Below are positions 17,179 through 25,684 of a stretch of 64,000 nucleotides of DNA, piece after piece. The translations under genes and the position numbers were made by a program. Below the pieces are notes generated by a model. It worked only from the letters and a program-made list of their open reading frames with translations. It was not told the DNA's origin and did no database searches. Position 1 is the first letter of the stretch. Every line of letters starts with the position of its first letter. The stretch comes from an uncultured Gemmataceae bacterium (GTDB lineage Bacteria > Planctomycetota > Planctomycetia > Gemmatales > Gemmataceae), in contig CALDUY010000006.1 of the NCBI GenBank assembly GCA_937923405.1, positions 93,086 to 157,085 of the forward strand, read 5' to 3'.

Positions 17179-18204
17179 ATGGGAAGCAGCCAACACACAG
17201 CGATTCTTCCCACAACCACCAGCCATCGAGTCATGGCTGGACTGGTTGGGCTGATGGTGCTGGCGATCTTCTGGTCCTACTGGCCGACCTTCGAGCAAAT
17301 GGTACGGCGGTGGAATCAGGATCCGCAATACACGCATGGCTACGTCGTACCGGTGTTCGCTGCTGTTGTCTTGTGGTCGCGCCGGGAGAGTTTCCCCTGG
17401 GAGGCGATCGGTTCGTCCTGGTGGGGATTGCCGCTGTTGCTGCTGGGAGCCGCCTTTCGCTTGATTGGTACCTGGTTTTCCTTTGACTGGCTAGAGGCCG
17501 GCTCGCTGCTGCCCTCGCTAGCGGGAGTGATCCTGCTCCTCGCCGGACCAGCTGTGCTGCGGTGGAGTTGGCCTGCCGCCGTGTTCCTCCTGTTTGTCCT
17601 GCCCTGGCCCTGGCAGTTCGATCAACTGCTCACCGGACCGCTGCGCCGAGTCGCCACGGTGTGCGGCACTTACGCTTTGCAGACGCTGGGTGTGCCGGCC
17701 CTGGCTCGGGGCAACGTGATTGTCATCAACGAACTGGAAGTCGGTGTGGTCGAGGCCTGTAGCGGCCTGGGCATGCTGATGACCTTTTTTGCCCTGTCGA
17801 CCGCAGTAGCCTTTCTCATTCCTCGGTCGCATTTCGACAAGCTAATCATCTTTCTGTCGGCGGTGCCGATCGGCATTCTCATGAATGTGGTGCGCGTCAC
17901 CGTGACAGTGTTTTTGTTCCAGCTCGTCAGTGCCGACGTGGCCAAGGTTGTGTTCCATGACGTGGCCGGTTGGATCATGATGCCAATGGCCCTGGGCGTG
18001 ATGTGGCTGGAGTTGCGCTGGCTGGATCGCTTGTGGCTGCCGGCGGAACCATCGTGTCCGGTGCCGATCGCTGTGACGACAAGCTCTGAGCCGGTTGCGA
18101 AACCGGCCAAAATAGTGGCGCGGCCCATCTCCGCGCCAGAATCCTTCTCCCGTCCCGAGGAGGCGGGTTGCGTCCTCCAGGAGACTCGCGATGCTGCCCC
18201 CTGA
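17179..18204 (+). CDS. xrtU: Exosortase, planctomycete EPS-linked type
   Basis: A 341-residue polytopic membrane cysteine transpeptidase of the exosortase/archaeosortase family, which cleaves C-terminal sorting tags and anchors exported proteins. About eight hydrophobic helices are visible. The catalytic triad is recognisable: Cys194 in VEACSGLGML, Arg239 in MNVVRVTVT and His260 in FHDVAGW. The symbol is tentative: XrtU is the planctomycete form usually found beside an EpsI-domain protein, as here. ATG at 17179 is preferred to an upstream in-frame start because the following residues lead straight into the first helix. Its stop overlaps the start of the tyrosine autokinase gene by 14 bases, so the two are translationally coupled. 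No protein with an obvious PEP-CTERM-like tag was seen in the window. Confidence 0.88.
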   Translation: MGSSQHTAILPTTTSHRVMAGLVGLMVLAIFWSYWPTFEQMVRRWNQDPQYTHGYVVPVFAAVVLWSRRESFPWEAIGSSWWGLPLLLLGAAFRLIGTWFSFDWLEAGSLLPSLAGVILLLAGPAVLRWSWPAAVFLLFVLPWPWQFDQLLTGPLRRVATVCGTYALQTLGVPALARGNVIVINELEVGVVEACSGLGMLMTFFALSTAVAFLIPRSHFDKLIIFLSAVPIGILMNVVRVTVTVFLFQLVSADVAKVVFHDVAGWIMMPMALGVMWLELRWLDRLWLPAEPSCPVPIAVTTSSEPVAKPAKIVARPISAPESFSRPEEAGCVLQETRDAAP

Positions 18205-20476
18205 TCAGCCCAAGTATCTGCCGCCGAAGAAGTTTTCCGACACTACGCCGGATCACGCCGTGCCGCCGCCTTCCGTCGCGGCCAATTACGCCGAGCCTGC
18301 CTCGATGGGTGGCGAACAGCCCGTCGCCTTGTCATCGGCCCCGAGCCTGACAACCCTTCTGCATGCTTTTCGTCGCGCTTGGAAGCTAGCGATTCCGCTG
18401 GCCTTGCTCGCTGGAGTCGCTGCCGCTGCTGCTGCCTGGATGCTGGTGCCGCCGCAGTACACCGCTTCGGTCGTCTTTCGCATTCTCAGCCGCCCTACTT
18501 CCGGCATGGCCGAGGACGAAGGCGCGTTCGTCAACGTACAGCGTGCCCAGGTGGCCCTGATGAAAAGCTACGAGGTGATGAGCGAGACGATCGAGAAATC
18601 GCGCGTTGCCGAATTGTACGGCGTCGAAATTTCGCCAGGCCAACTGGCCAAGAAGTTGGTGACGGCCTTCAACGAGGGGCCGGAGATCATGCAGGTGACG
18701 ATGCAGTCGGACAATCCCGAGGCTGCTGCTGCCTTGCTCAACGCGTTGAGCGAGGTCTATCCCAGCAAGGTCAACCTCGCCGAGGAAGCCCGCATCCGGG
18801 CCCGCATCGCTCAGCTGCGTAAAAAGCTGCAACTCGAACCTGCCGGCAGTGAACTCGGTCGCGCTCCAACTCTGGCAGAGCAGCTGCGGGACAAACGCTT
18901 CGAAGCGGCACTTGCCGAGAAAAAGGCCGGCCTAGACGATGCCGCCACGATCCAATCCAAAGCCGCCGCCGCTCAAGCCGCCTTGGCTGCCGCTCAGTCA
19001 GCGTTGAGCAAGCTTGCTGTCGATCGGGCCGGTTACGAAACCGAGGCGCTGTCCAAAGAAGAGCGGGCCAAGAATCCCGTTGCTCCGGTCATCTCGGATG
19101 TCGAGGCCGAGGAATCGCTGCGTACCGATCAGAAATACATCGACCTGACGCGGCAAATCGCCGCCGTTCAGTCGGAAATCGACCGCATCCGACTGACGGC
19201 CTCGGATCGGTTGAAGCCGAAGCTACTTCGCGAGCCGCGCGAGAAACTGGAGACGCTGAATCGCTCATTGGCTCGCATGATCGACGCGGCCAAGAAGAAA
19301 TTAGCAGCCAAGGCGATGGCCCTGCAACAACAGATGCTCTTGCAGGAAGCGGCGAATCTGCGCGACAAAGTCGAGCAGGCTAAACGACAAGAGATCACTC
19401 TCCAGGCCGAGATTGCCCGCCATCACAAGGAAGTCGAGGAGTATCGACTGGGCGGCCCCAAGGCTCCGCCGGAGGTCGAGGCCCTCCGCGATCAGGTCAA
19501 GCAGTTGGAACGTGAGATGGTCCGCGTCGGCGAGGAGCTAGCGAGTCTCGAAGGATCGCTGCCGTTGACTCCGCGCGTCACCAAGCATGCCGACGTCTTC
19601 GTTCCCAACGAAAAGGAATACTCGCGGCCTCTCAAGTTCGCTCTGGCGGGCGGGGTGGTAGCCTTCGGTATGGTTTTGGTGGGACTATGCCTGTTGGAAA
19701 CTCGCGGACGTCGGGTCTACGCTGCCGACGATGTGCTGCAGGGGCTGGGGATGCGAGTAGTCGGCACCTTGCCCAAGCTGCCGCCCGCGGCGCGGACCAA
19801 GTCGGCTCAGGCGCAAGCTCTGGGCGGTCTCGACAGCCAGTATGGCATGACCGAAGCGATCGACGCCATCCGCACTGTGCTGTTGCACGCTCCGCGTGTC
19901 GATGGGGCCCGAGTGGTCATGATCACCAGCGCTATCGGTGGTGAGGGTAAGACCACTTTGGCCAGTCATCTGGCCGCCAGCCTGGCCCGCGCCTGGCGCA
20001 AGACGCTGCTCATCGATGGCGACCTGCGCAATCCCATGCAGCATCTGCAGTTCGATCAGATGCTCGAACCAGGGCTGTGCGAGGCGTTGCGCGGCGAGGT
20101 GGAAATCGATGATGCCATCCGTCCGACCCTGACGAGCCGCCTGTGGATCATGCCCGCGGGTCGACTCGATGCTCACGCGCTGCAGTCGCTGGCTCAGGAA
20201 TCGGTGCATAGCATGTTCGAGCGGCTGAAGGAGCATTATGACTTCATCGTCCTCGATACGTCGCCGGTTTTGCCCGTGCCCGACGCCTTGTTGTTCGGCA
20301 AGCAGGCCGACGTCGTGCTGTTGTCGGTGATGAAGGATCACAGCCGATTGCCGGCGGTCTACCAGGCCCAGCAGCGGCTAGACAACCTCGGGATTCGTGT
20401 TCTAGGAGGGGTGGTGATTGGTGAAAAGACCGAAGCCTATGGCCATGCCCTGACCTACCCGCGTTCGCGCAGTTAA
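18191..20476 (+). CDS. Wzc-like polysaccharide co-polymerase / tyrosine autokinase
   Basis: A 761-residue inner-membrane protein controlling exopolysaccharide chain length and export. After a Pro-rich N-terminus, a first membrane helix (about 65-88, AIPLALLAGVAAAAAAWML) leads to a Wzz domain and a long periplasmic coiled coil rich in Ala, Lys and Glu (about 190-470). A second helix (about 480-500) leads into a BY-kinase domain. There the Walker A motif is SAIGGEGKTTLAS near 580, Walker A' is LLIDGDLRNP near 607 and Walker B is FIVLDTSPV near 684. The C-terminus holds only two tyrosines (AYGHALTYP) rather than a Tyr-rich cluster, so autophosphorylation may be limited. AGGAG lies about 9 bases before the ATG, inside the exosortase gene. 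Confidence 0.92.
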   Translation: MLPPDQPKYLPPKKFSDTTPDHAVPPPSVAANYAEPASMGGEQPVALSSAPSLTTLLHAFRRAWKLAIPLALLAGVAAAAAAWMLVPPQYTASVVFRILSRPTSGMAEDEGAFVNVQRAQVALMKSYEVMSETIEKSRVAELYGVEISPGQLAKKLVTAFNEGPEIMQVTMQSDNPEAAAALLNALSEVYPSKVNLAEEARIRARIAQLRKKLQLEPAGSELGRAPTLAEQLRDKRFEAALAEKKAGLDDAATIQSKAAAAQAALAAAQSALSKLAVDRAGYETEALSKEERAKNPVAPVISDVEAEESLRTDQKYIDLTRQIAAVQSEIDRIRLTASDRLKPKLLREPREKLETLNRSLARMIDAAKKKLAAKAMALQQQMLLQEAANLRDKVEQAKRQEITLQAEIARHHKEVEEYRLGGPKAPPEVEALRDQVKQLEREMVRVGEELASLEGSLPLTPRVTKHADVFVPNEKEYSRPLKFALAGGVVAFGMVLVGLCLLETRGRRVYAADDVLQGLGMRVVGTLPKLPPAARTKSAQAQALGGLDSQYGMTEAIDAIRTVLLHAPRVDGARVVMITSAIGGEGKTTLASHLAASLARAWRKTLLIDGDLRNPMQHLQFDQMLEPGLCEALRGEVEIDDAIRPTLTSRLWIMPAGRLDAHALQSLAQESVHSMFERLKEHYDFIVLDTSPVLPVPDALLFGKQADVVLLSVMKDHSRLPAVYQAQQRLDNLGIRVLGGVVIGEKTEAYGHALTYPRSRS

Positions 20477-20580
20477 TGTCCTACAGAAATATGGTTTGTC
20501 GATAACTCTTGTGGAGCCAATTTATTCCGACATCAGGAAGAAACGCGAACTATGTTGGAGTAGATGGTTTTGGAGAATCC

Positions 20581-21240
20581 ATGAGTCGAGTGCTGCCAGT
20601 TTTGATCGGAATTCTCGTGCTGGTCACGACGGGCCTGGTACATGGTTGGTGGACCGATCGTTGGCACCCCTCCAATGAGTTGCTCCAAGCCACTCAGCGG
20701 CTGAATCAGCTGCCCACCCAGTTGGGCGACTGGAAGAGCGAGGAGCATCTCCAAGATCCCCAGGTATTGGAGATGGCCGGAGCCGTCGGCCACTACAGCC
20801 GAACTTTTGTTGACCCTCGCAGTGGCAGCCGTGTGCTGGTCATCCTGCTGGTCGGTAAGGCAGCGCGTATGGCGGTACATCGTCCGGAGCACTGTTACAC
20901 CGCGGCGGGATACCGAATGACCGGCTCACCGATCCAGGTAAAGATCCAGCCAAACGGCCATGCTGTGTCCGAGTTCGACACCGCTCTGTTCACTCGGGAC
21001 GACCCCGGTGGGCCGAACCAGATGCGCATCTTCTGGTCGTTTGGCAGTTCGCACGGTTGGAGCGTGCCCTCCAGCCCCAGGTGGAAGTTCGCCCAAGAGC
21101 GAGTTTTGTACAAGCTCTATGTACTCCGCAATGTTGCGGGAGATCCTGGTCCGATCATTCAAGACCCTTGCATTCAAGTGCTAGGAGAGTTGCTGCCGGC
21201 CTTTGAACGCACTCTACCTGCGGAACCCAAAGAAGTGTGA
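20581..21240 (+). CDS. Exosortase-associated EpsI-domain protein
   Basis: A 219-residue exported or membrane-anchored protein with an N-terminal hydrophobic segment (VLPVLIGILVLVTTGLVHG). The body carries EpsI-family marks: LPTQLGDWKSEE, the HRPEHCY motif near residue 103, and the PNQMRIFWSF strand. EpsI domains are found fused to, or next to, exosortases in EPS loci, where a role in polymer export or assembly is inferred but not proven. The ATG at 20581 is chosen for the TGGAG upstream and because the hydrophobic segment starts there. It follows the autokinase gene by 104 bases and its stop lies 29 bases before the sugar transferase start. Confidence 0.85.
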   Translation: MSRVLPVLIGILVLVTTGLVHGWWTDRWHPSNELLQATQRLNQLPTQLGDWKSEEHLQDPQVLEMAGAVGHYSRTFVDPRSGSRVLVILLVGKAARMAVHRPEHCYTAAGYRMTGSPIQVKIQPNGHAVSEFDTALFTRDDPGGPNQMRIFWSFGSSHGWSVPSSPRWKFAQERVLYKLYVLRNVAGDPGPIIQDPCIQVLGELLPAFERTLPAEPKEV

Positions 21241-21269
21241 CCATTCGTCCAGAATCGAGCAGGAGTGTC

Positions 21270-22061
21270 ATGTACGCTGAAACCCACACCGTTGTGCAGG
21301 AACCCTTGACCGCCACGGATATGATTCACGTTCGCCCCTCTCGTTCTGGACAGGGTAACCTCAACCGTCCCGTCGCCATCACCGTCATCGTGCCAGTCAC
21401 CTGGTACACCTCGTGCAAACGCCTCTTCGACCTGGTCGCTGCTGTGTGCTTGCTGATTCTGGCGGCTCCGATCATTGCCATTTGCGCCCTGCTGGTGAAA
21501 CTGACCTCGCGCGGACCCGCCTTTTACAGTCAGACGCGCGTCGGACTCGGCGGACGCCCCTTTACCATCTGGAAGCTGCGCTCGATGTACCACAACTGCG
21601 AGCAGTTTTCCGGAGTTGTATGGTCCAAAAAAGGCGATCCACGAGTCACCCCGATTGGCCGCTTCCTGCGTCGCAGCCATTTGGACGAACTGCCGCAACT
21701 GTGGAACATCCTCATGGGCGACATGAGCCTGGTCGGACCGCGACCGGAGCGTCCCGAGTTTGTGCCGCAGCTGGAACATGCTCTGCCGCACTACCATGAA
21801 CGCTTGCTGGTGCTGCCCGGCGTCACCGGATTGGCTCAGGTGCATCTCGGTCCCGACACCGACCTCGCTAGCGTGGAACGCAAACTGGCGATGGATCTGT
21901 ACTACATCAAGACCCTCAGCTTCTGGAACGACGTGAAGATCGTGCTGGCCACAGCGGTTCACGTCCTTCGCCCCTACAAGGGCGGCAAGCTGTTCTTCTC
22001 GCTGACTCCGCAGCGTTGTGCCAAGGCCATCGGCATGCGCATCCGCGACACACACAGCTGA
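21270..22061 (+). CDS. Undecaprenyl-phosphate sugar phosphotransferase (bacterial sugar transferase family)
   Basis: A 263-residue membrane protein that starts a polysaccharide repeat unit by moving a sugar-1-phosphate onto undecaprenyl phosphate (WbaP/WcaJ family). Only the C-terminal catalytic part is present: one membrane helix (LVAAVCLLILAAPIIAICALLV, about 55-76), then KLRSMY, a GRFLRRSHLDELPQLWNIL segment, MSLVGPRPERPEF and a PGVTGLAQV segment. The ATG at 21270 is preferred to an overlapping GTG at 21237, since AGGAG lies 5 bases before it. Its place after EpsI and the autokinase makes it the likely initiating enzyme of this exopolysaccharide. The sugar cannot be told from sequence. Confidence 0.92.
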   Translation: MYAETHTVVQEPLTATDMIHVRPSRSGQGNLNRPVAITVIVPVTWYTSCKRLFDLVAAVCLLILAAPIIAICALLVKLTSRGPAFYSQTRVGLGGRPFTIWKLRSMYHNCEQFSGVVWSKKGDPRVTPIGRFLRRSHLDELPQLWNILMGDMSLVGPRPERPEFVPQLEHALPHYHERLLVLPGVTGLAQVHLGPDTDLASVERKLAMDLYYIKTLSFWNDVKIVLATAVHVLRPYKGGKLFFSLTPQRCAKAIGMRIRDTHS

Positions 22062-22192
22062 TCCTCCGCACTGCTTGTGGTATACTTTGGCAGAGAGAGG
22101 CCAACACTCTCGCTGGGCGCTGTCACCTCGCGCGGCAAGCGACGCGGGGACGGCGGGGAGCCTTTTATCCAGCACCTGAAGCGGCGGGGATC

Positions 22193-22834
22193 ATGGAATA
22201 CGACTCGATCAACGAAGCGGTGCTGGCCCTGGTTCCGTCGGGCTGTCGACACGTCCTCGATCTGGGATGTGGCGGTGGTTCCCTGGGCCATGCCATTCGT
22301 CAGCGAGGGGCGGAGCGTGTCACCGGCGTGACCTTCAATCCGCGCGAGGCGGACTTAGCGGCTAAGCAACTCGATGCCGTTCTCGTCGCCGACCTGAACA
22401 CCTTGGATCTCGCCACGCTGTCTGGTCCGTTCGATTGCGTCGTTTGCAGTCATGTGCTCGAACATCTGTATCGGCCCGAGGAGTTGCTCGCTGGGCTGCG
22501 GCGAGTGCTGACTCTCGGAGGTACCGTGGTGGTCGCTCTGCCGAACATTCTGTTTTGGCGGTCGCGCCTGAAGTTGTTCGCTGGTCACTTTCGCTACACT
22601 GACGGCGGCCTGATGGACCGCACGCATTATCGCTTTTTTGACTGGCGAACTGCTCAAGAGCTGGTCACCAACGCTGGCTATCTGATCGACGTGGCCGTGG
22701 CCGACGGCGGTTTCCCTCTTGCTCGCTTCCTACCCGGAGTCGGGCCACTGCTGAGTCGAGCGGTGCTGAAGCTCTGGCCGGGGTTGTTCGGTTGGCAATT
22801 CGTCCTGCGCGGTCGGTTGCCCGTGTCGGGCTAA
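22193..22834 (+). CDS. Class I SAM-dependent methyltransferase
   Basis: A 213-residue methyltransferase with motif I HVLDLGCGGGSLGHAI (about residues 17-32), an acidic VADLN segment near 62, and FDCVVCSHVLEHL near 77, the pattern of the Methyltransf_11/23 group (methionine-biosynthesis MetW-like). The C-terminal part is hydrophobic and basic. The ATG at 22193 is chosen because the methyltransferase fold begins there and GGGGA lies just upstream; the frame is open 59 codons further but that part overlaps the sugar transferase gene. A TATACT at 22081-22086 could serve as a -10 box. Its position suggests modification of the exopolysaccharide or its lipid carrier, which is inference. Confidence 0.8.
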   Translation: MEYDSINEAVLALVPSGCRHVLDLGCGGGSLGHAIRQRGAERVTGVTFNPREADLAAKQLDAVLVADLNTLDLATLSGPFDCVVCSHVLEHLYRPEELLAGLRRVLTLGGTVVVALPNILFWRSRLKLFAGHFRYTDGGLMDRTHYRFFDWRTAQELVTNAGYLIDVAVADGGFPLARFLPGVGPLLSRAVLKLWPGLFGWQFVLRGRLPVSG

Positions 22835-22904
22835 CCAACGGCACCCACGTCTTTCTCCCTCCTGGTTCTCGACGAACGCATAAGATAAACCTGGCCCACG
22901 AGAT

Positions 22905-22911
22905 GGAGAGG
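22905..22911 (+). promoter_or_regulatory. Shine-Dalgarno site that fixes the XdhC start
   Basis: GGAGAGG 6 bases before the ATG at 22918. It favours that ATG over an in-frame ATG at 22903, which it overlaps. Confidence 0.7.
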
Positions 22912-22917
22912 CGGTCT

Positions 22918-23991
22918 ATGCGTGAGTTGCTCGCGGAGATTCAGCGTCCCTGTGTCTGGTGTGTCGTCGTCGAGACGCGCGGGTCCACACCGCAGAAAGC
23001 TGGAGCCGTCATGCTCGTTTTCGCCGATGGCTCGCAACGCGGCACACTGGGAGGCGGCTGCGTCGAAGCCGAGGTCAAACAACGTGCGTTGGGCGTGCTG
23101 CTCCAGGGCCCTGCGTGCCCCGATGTGCTGACCTTCCATCTCGACGAGGATTACGGCTGGGACGATGGCTTGATCTGCGGCGGACGCATGACCATACTCG
23201 CCGACCCGCTGACCGACGGCGAGGACGACTACCATCGTCAGTATGCTCAGCTTATCGCTTTGGGGCGTGGCTGTGTCGAGGCGATCGTCTTCACCGAAGG
23301 ATTGGACGTGCGGCGCGGCAGCCGCTTTCTCTTCGATCACGACGGCCAGGTGATCGCTCTGCGGGGAGCCGACACCGTGCCCGAACGGATTCTCCGTGAG
23401 CGGCCCGACCTGACGACTCGACCGCAACCTAGTGCCCAAAACGGCGTCGCTTATCTGCCGACTTTGCCACGCATCACGTTGCTGATCGTCGGCGGCGGAC
23501 ACGTCGGCCAGGCCGTGGCCCAGCTGGCCGCTCAGTGTGACTTCGACATCGAGGTACTCGACGATCGCGCGGCTTACGTCACCGAAGAGCGTTTTCCCAC
23601 TGCTCAGGCGCGACGAGTCGGCGACATCGGCGGCACGCTGGCTCAGCTGGCTCCAACTCTGCGACCGGATCATTACGCGCTGATTGTCACTCGTGGCCAT
23701 CGCCACGACGAGGAAGCGTTGCTACACTTGGCCAACACACGGGCCGGCTACGTCGGCATGATCGGCAGTAAGCGGAAGATTCGCCTCATCTACGAGGATC
23801 TGCTGGCCGCTGGAGTGCCCCAAGCGGCGTTAGATCGGGTGCATGCGCCGCTGGGATTCGACATCGGTTCGCGCACCGTGCCGGAGATTGCCGTCAGCAT
23901 CGTCGCCGAGTTGATCGCCCAGCGAAACCTCGGTTCGACCCAACCGCGACCGCGAGCCAGGCTACGATTGGGAGTAAAGGAGCGGTCATGA
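22918..23991 (+). CDS. XdhC/CoxI-family molybdenum hydroxylase maturation protein
   Basis: A 357-residue cytoplasmic protein with both XdhC halves. The N-terminal XdhC/CoxI domain contains VETRGSTPQKAGAVM and GTLGGGCVEAEV. The C-terminal Rossmann domain has LLIVGGGHVGQAVAQLA near residue 195, then GYVGMIGSKRK and LGFDIGSRTVPEIAVSI. Such proteins insert sulfurated molybdopterin cofactor into xanthine dehydrogenase or CO dehydrogenase relatives. Its TGA overlaps the start of the MocA-like gene in an ATGA, so the two are translationally coupled. The target hydroxylase subunits are not in this window. Confidence 0.9.
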   Translation: MRELLAEIQRPCVWCVVVETRGSTPQKAGAVMLVFADGSQRGTLGGGCVEAEVKQRALGVLLQGPACPDVLTFHLDEDYGWDDGLICGGRMTILADPLTDGEDDYHRQYAQLIALGRGCVEAIVFTEGLDVRRGSRFLFDHDGQVIALRGADTVPERILRERPDLTTRPQPSAQNGVAYLPTLPRITLLIVGGGHVGQAVAQLAAQCDFDIEVLDDRAAYVTEERFPTAQARRVGDIGGTLAQLAPTLRPDHYALIVTRGHRHDEEALLHLANTRAGYVGMIGSKRKIRLIYEDLLAAGVPQAALDRVHAPLGFDIGSRTVPEIAVSIVAELIAQRNLGSTQPRPRARLRLGVKERS

Positions 23992-24611
23992 TCGTTGGTC
24001 TTATTCCCGCTGCGGGGCGCAGTCGACGCATGGGACAGCCGAAGCTGGCCCTTCCCGTCGCAGGCAAGACCGTAATCGAACATGTCGTGGGCACGCTGCA
24101 CCAGGCCGGGGTCAATCCCGTTCTGGTGGTGCTGGGGCCGCACGTCGCCGACCTCGCTGGGCCGGCTCGCTCTGCCGGGGCCTCGGTGTTGCTGCTGCCC
24201 TGGCCGACCCCGGACATGCGAGCCACCGTTCAACGCGGCTTGGACTGGTTGGAAGAAGCGCTGCATCCGCCTGAGGACTGGGACTGGCTACTGGCTCCCG
24301 GCGATCATCCGACTTTAGAGATCGAAGTTATCCAACAATTGCTCGCCCAGCGCCGTGCCCATCCGGAGAAGGAGATTTTCGTTCCCGTCCACGCAGGGCG
24401 GCGCGGCCATCCGACGCTGATCCGCTGGCGATTGGCTCTGGGACTGTCCGACCATCCTGCCGAGTTGGGCGTCAACTCCTACTTGCGGGAGCACGCCGTA
24501 GTCACCCTCGAAGTGCCGGTCGCTCAGGCATCGGTGATCGAGGATCTCGACACCCCCGAGGACTACGCCCGACTGCTGAGCCGATGGCCCTCCTCACCGA
24601 AATCCGAGTGA
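23988..24611 (+). CDS. MocA/MobA-like nucleotidyltransferase
   Basis: A 207-residue protein of the MobA-like NTP transferase family. The N-terminal signature GLIPAAGRSRRMGQPKLALP binds nucleotide, and PGDHPTLE near residue 103 supplies the metal-binding Asp. Relatives paired with XdhC (MocA type) attach CMP to molybdopterin to form the cytosine dinucleotide cofactor, which is the likely job here. Overlap with xdhC is 4 bases. The stop codon lies inside the first arm of a terminator, marking the end of this two-gene operon. Confidence 0.85.
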   Translation: MIVGLIPAAGRSRRMGQPKLALPVAGKTVIEHVVGTLHQAGVNPVLVVLGPHVADLAGPARSAGASVLLLPWPTPDMRATVQRGLDWLEEALHPPEDWDWLLAPGDHPTLEIEVIQQLLAQRRAHPEKEIFVPVHAGRRGHPTLIRWRLALGLSDHPAELGVNSYLREHAVVTLEVPVAQASVIEDLDTPEDYARLLSRWPSSPKSE

Positions 24612-24630
24612 GCCGGCACTTCGGTTTTTT
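24604..24630 (+). terminator. Rho-independent terminator overlapping the mocA stop
   Basis: Arms CCGAGTG (24604-24610) and CACTTCGG (24617-24624), with one bulged T, enclose AGCCGG and are followed by six T. The first arm includes part of the stop codon. Confidence 0.75.
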
Positions 24631-24703
24631 CCGCTCTTTTTCTCCCTTCTCCCACTCGGGAGAGGGGCTTCGATCTCTACACACTTTAGGGCACATCCAT
24701 CCG

Positions 24704-25573
24704 TCACGGCGGAGGATCGGCGAACTCTTCGGCGGTCATCTCGCCTGTGTCCCAGTCCAGCCAGAGTAACCGTTTCGACGGATAGTCGCTGCCGACGTTG
24801 TACCCGCGAACGCCTTTCCACACGGTTTGGCGGCTGCGGTGGGTATGGCCACAGAAGAGGTAGGCGATCTTTGCGGCGTAGCGGCTCAGCAGCGCTTCTA
24901 TGCTGGCATTGCCACAGAGCGAATCCCACAACAGCGCGTCTAGTTCGACGAGGGGCAAAGTTTGCGGAAAGCCCAGATCGTAGATCGGCGGATGATGCGT
25001 CATGACGATCAACTGCTTGGCCCGAGGAGCAACGGCGGCCAGCTGCTGTTCCAGTGTCGCGACGACACGCGCGGTGAATTCAATGTCGTTGGTCGGCCAG
25101 CGGACGAAGACGCCGTCGTTATGTCGGCCTCGGGTGAAGCGTTTGGTCTTAAGTCGGCCCTCCTCGCCGGGATGCAGTCGCCGCAGCCCTTCGATGCCCC
25201 ACGAATAGTCGTACCAATTGATCGAGCCAACGATGGCCAACTCGTCGGAGACGAGGAGCGGGTCGCGATCCAGATAGCGGAAGCCGAGCCGACGCGCCAC
25301 TTCGGGCAGCAGCGTTTGATACAGGTCCAGCGAGTCGTACTGAAGTTCCTCCTGAGAAACCCAGATGTCGTGATTGCCAGGGACCAGGGCTTTCAGACAG
25401 GGTAGGTCAGCGAAGAGTTGCAGACACTGTTCGAACATGATGCCAGTGCCGATGTCGCCTGCGATCAGCAAAATATCTGGAGGCTGTTGTTGCAGACGCG
25501 CGGCCAACTGTCGCGTGGGTTCGTTGCCTTTGCGGTGTCCCCAGTGCAGGTCGGCCGTGATCGCCAGCTTCAT
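24704..25573 (-). CDS. Calcineurin-like metallophosphoesterase
   Basis: A 289-residue cytoplasmic protein with the full set of metallophosphoesterase motifs: DLHWGH at residues 8-13, GDIGTG near 39, GNHD near 66, THHPP near 194 and GHTH near 241, which together bind two metal ions. It starts MKLAITADLHWGH without a signal peptide. The family cleaves phosphomonoesters or phosphodiesters, including nucleotides; the substrate cannot be inferred. It stands alone, convergent with the mocA operon and divergent from the 578-residue secreted protein gene. Confidence 0.88.
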   Translation of the reverse strand: MKLAITADLHWGHRKGNEPTRQLAARLQQQPPDILLIAGDIGTGIMFEQCLQLFADLPCLKALVPGNHDIWVSQEELQYDSLDLYQTLLPEVARRLGFRYLDRDPLLVSDELAIVGSINWYDYSWGIEGLRRLHPGEEGRLKTKRFTRGRHNDGVFVRWPTNDIEFTARVVATLEQQLAAVAPRAKQLIVMTHHPPIYDLGFPQTLPLVELDALLWDSLCGNASIEALLSRYAAKIAYLFCGHTHRSRQTVWKGVRGYNVGSDYPSKRLLWLDWDTGEMTAEEFADPPP

Positions 25574-25684
25574 GCGTGCCTCGTGAAACCTTTTCGGTGC
25601 TGGGCCAGTATCATCGCCCAGAGGGAATTGGATCCGTTGTTATTGTTGGCAGCGGCTTGACAATTGCCAAGGAGGATCTTTTCC

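Noticed and set aside
22016..22192. Longer start for the methyltransferase
   Set aside because: The extra 59 codons overlap the sugar transferase gene and do not resemble a methyltransferase N-terminus.
25657..25662. TTGACA as a -35 box for the 578-residue secreted protein
   Set aside because: A -10 box at normal spacing would fall on the Shine-Dalgarno and start codon, leaving no leader.
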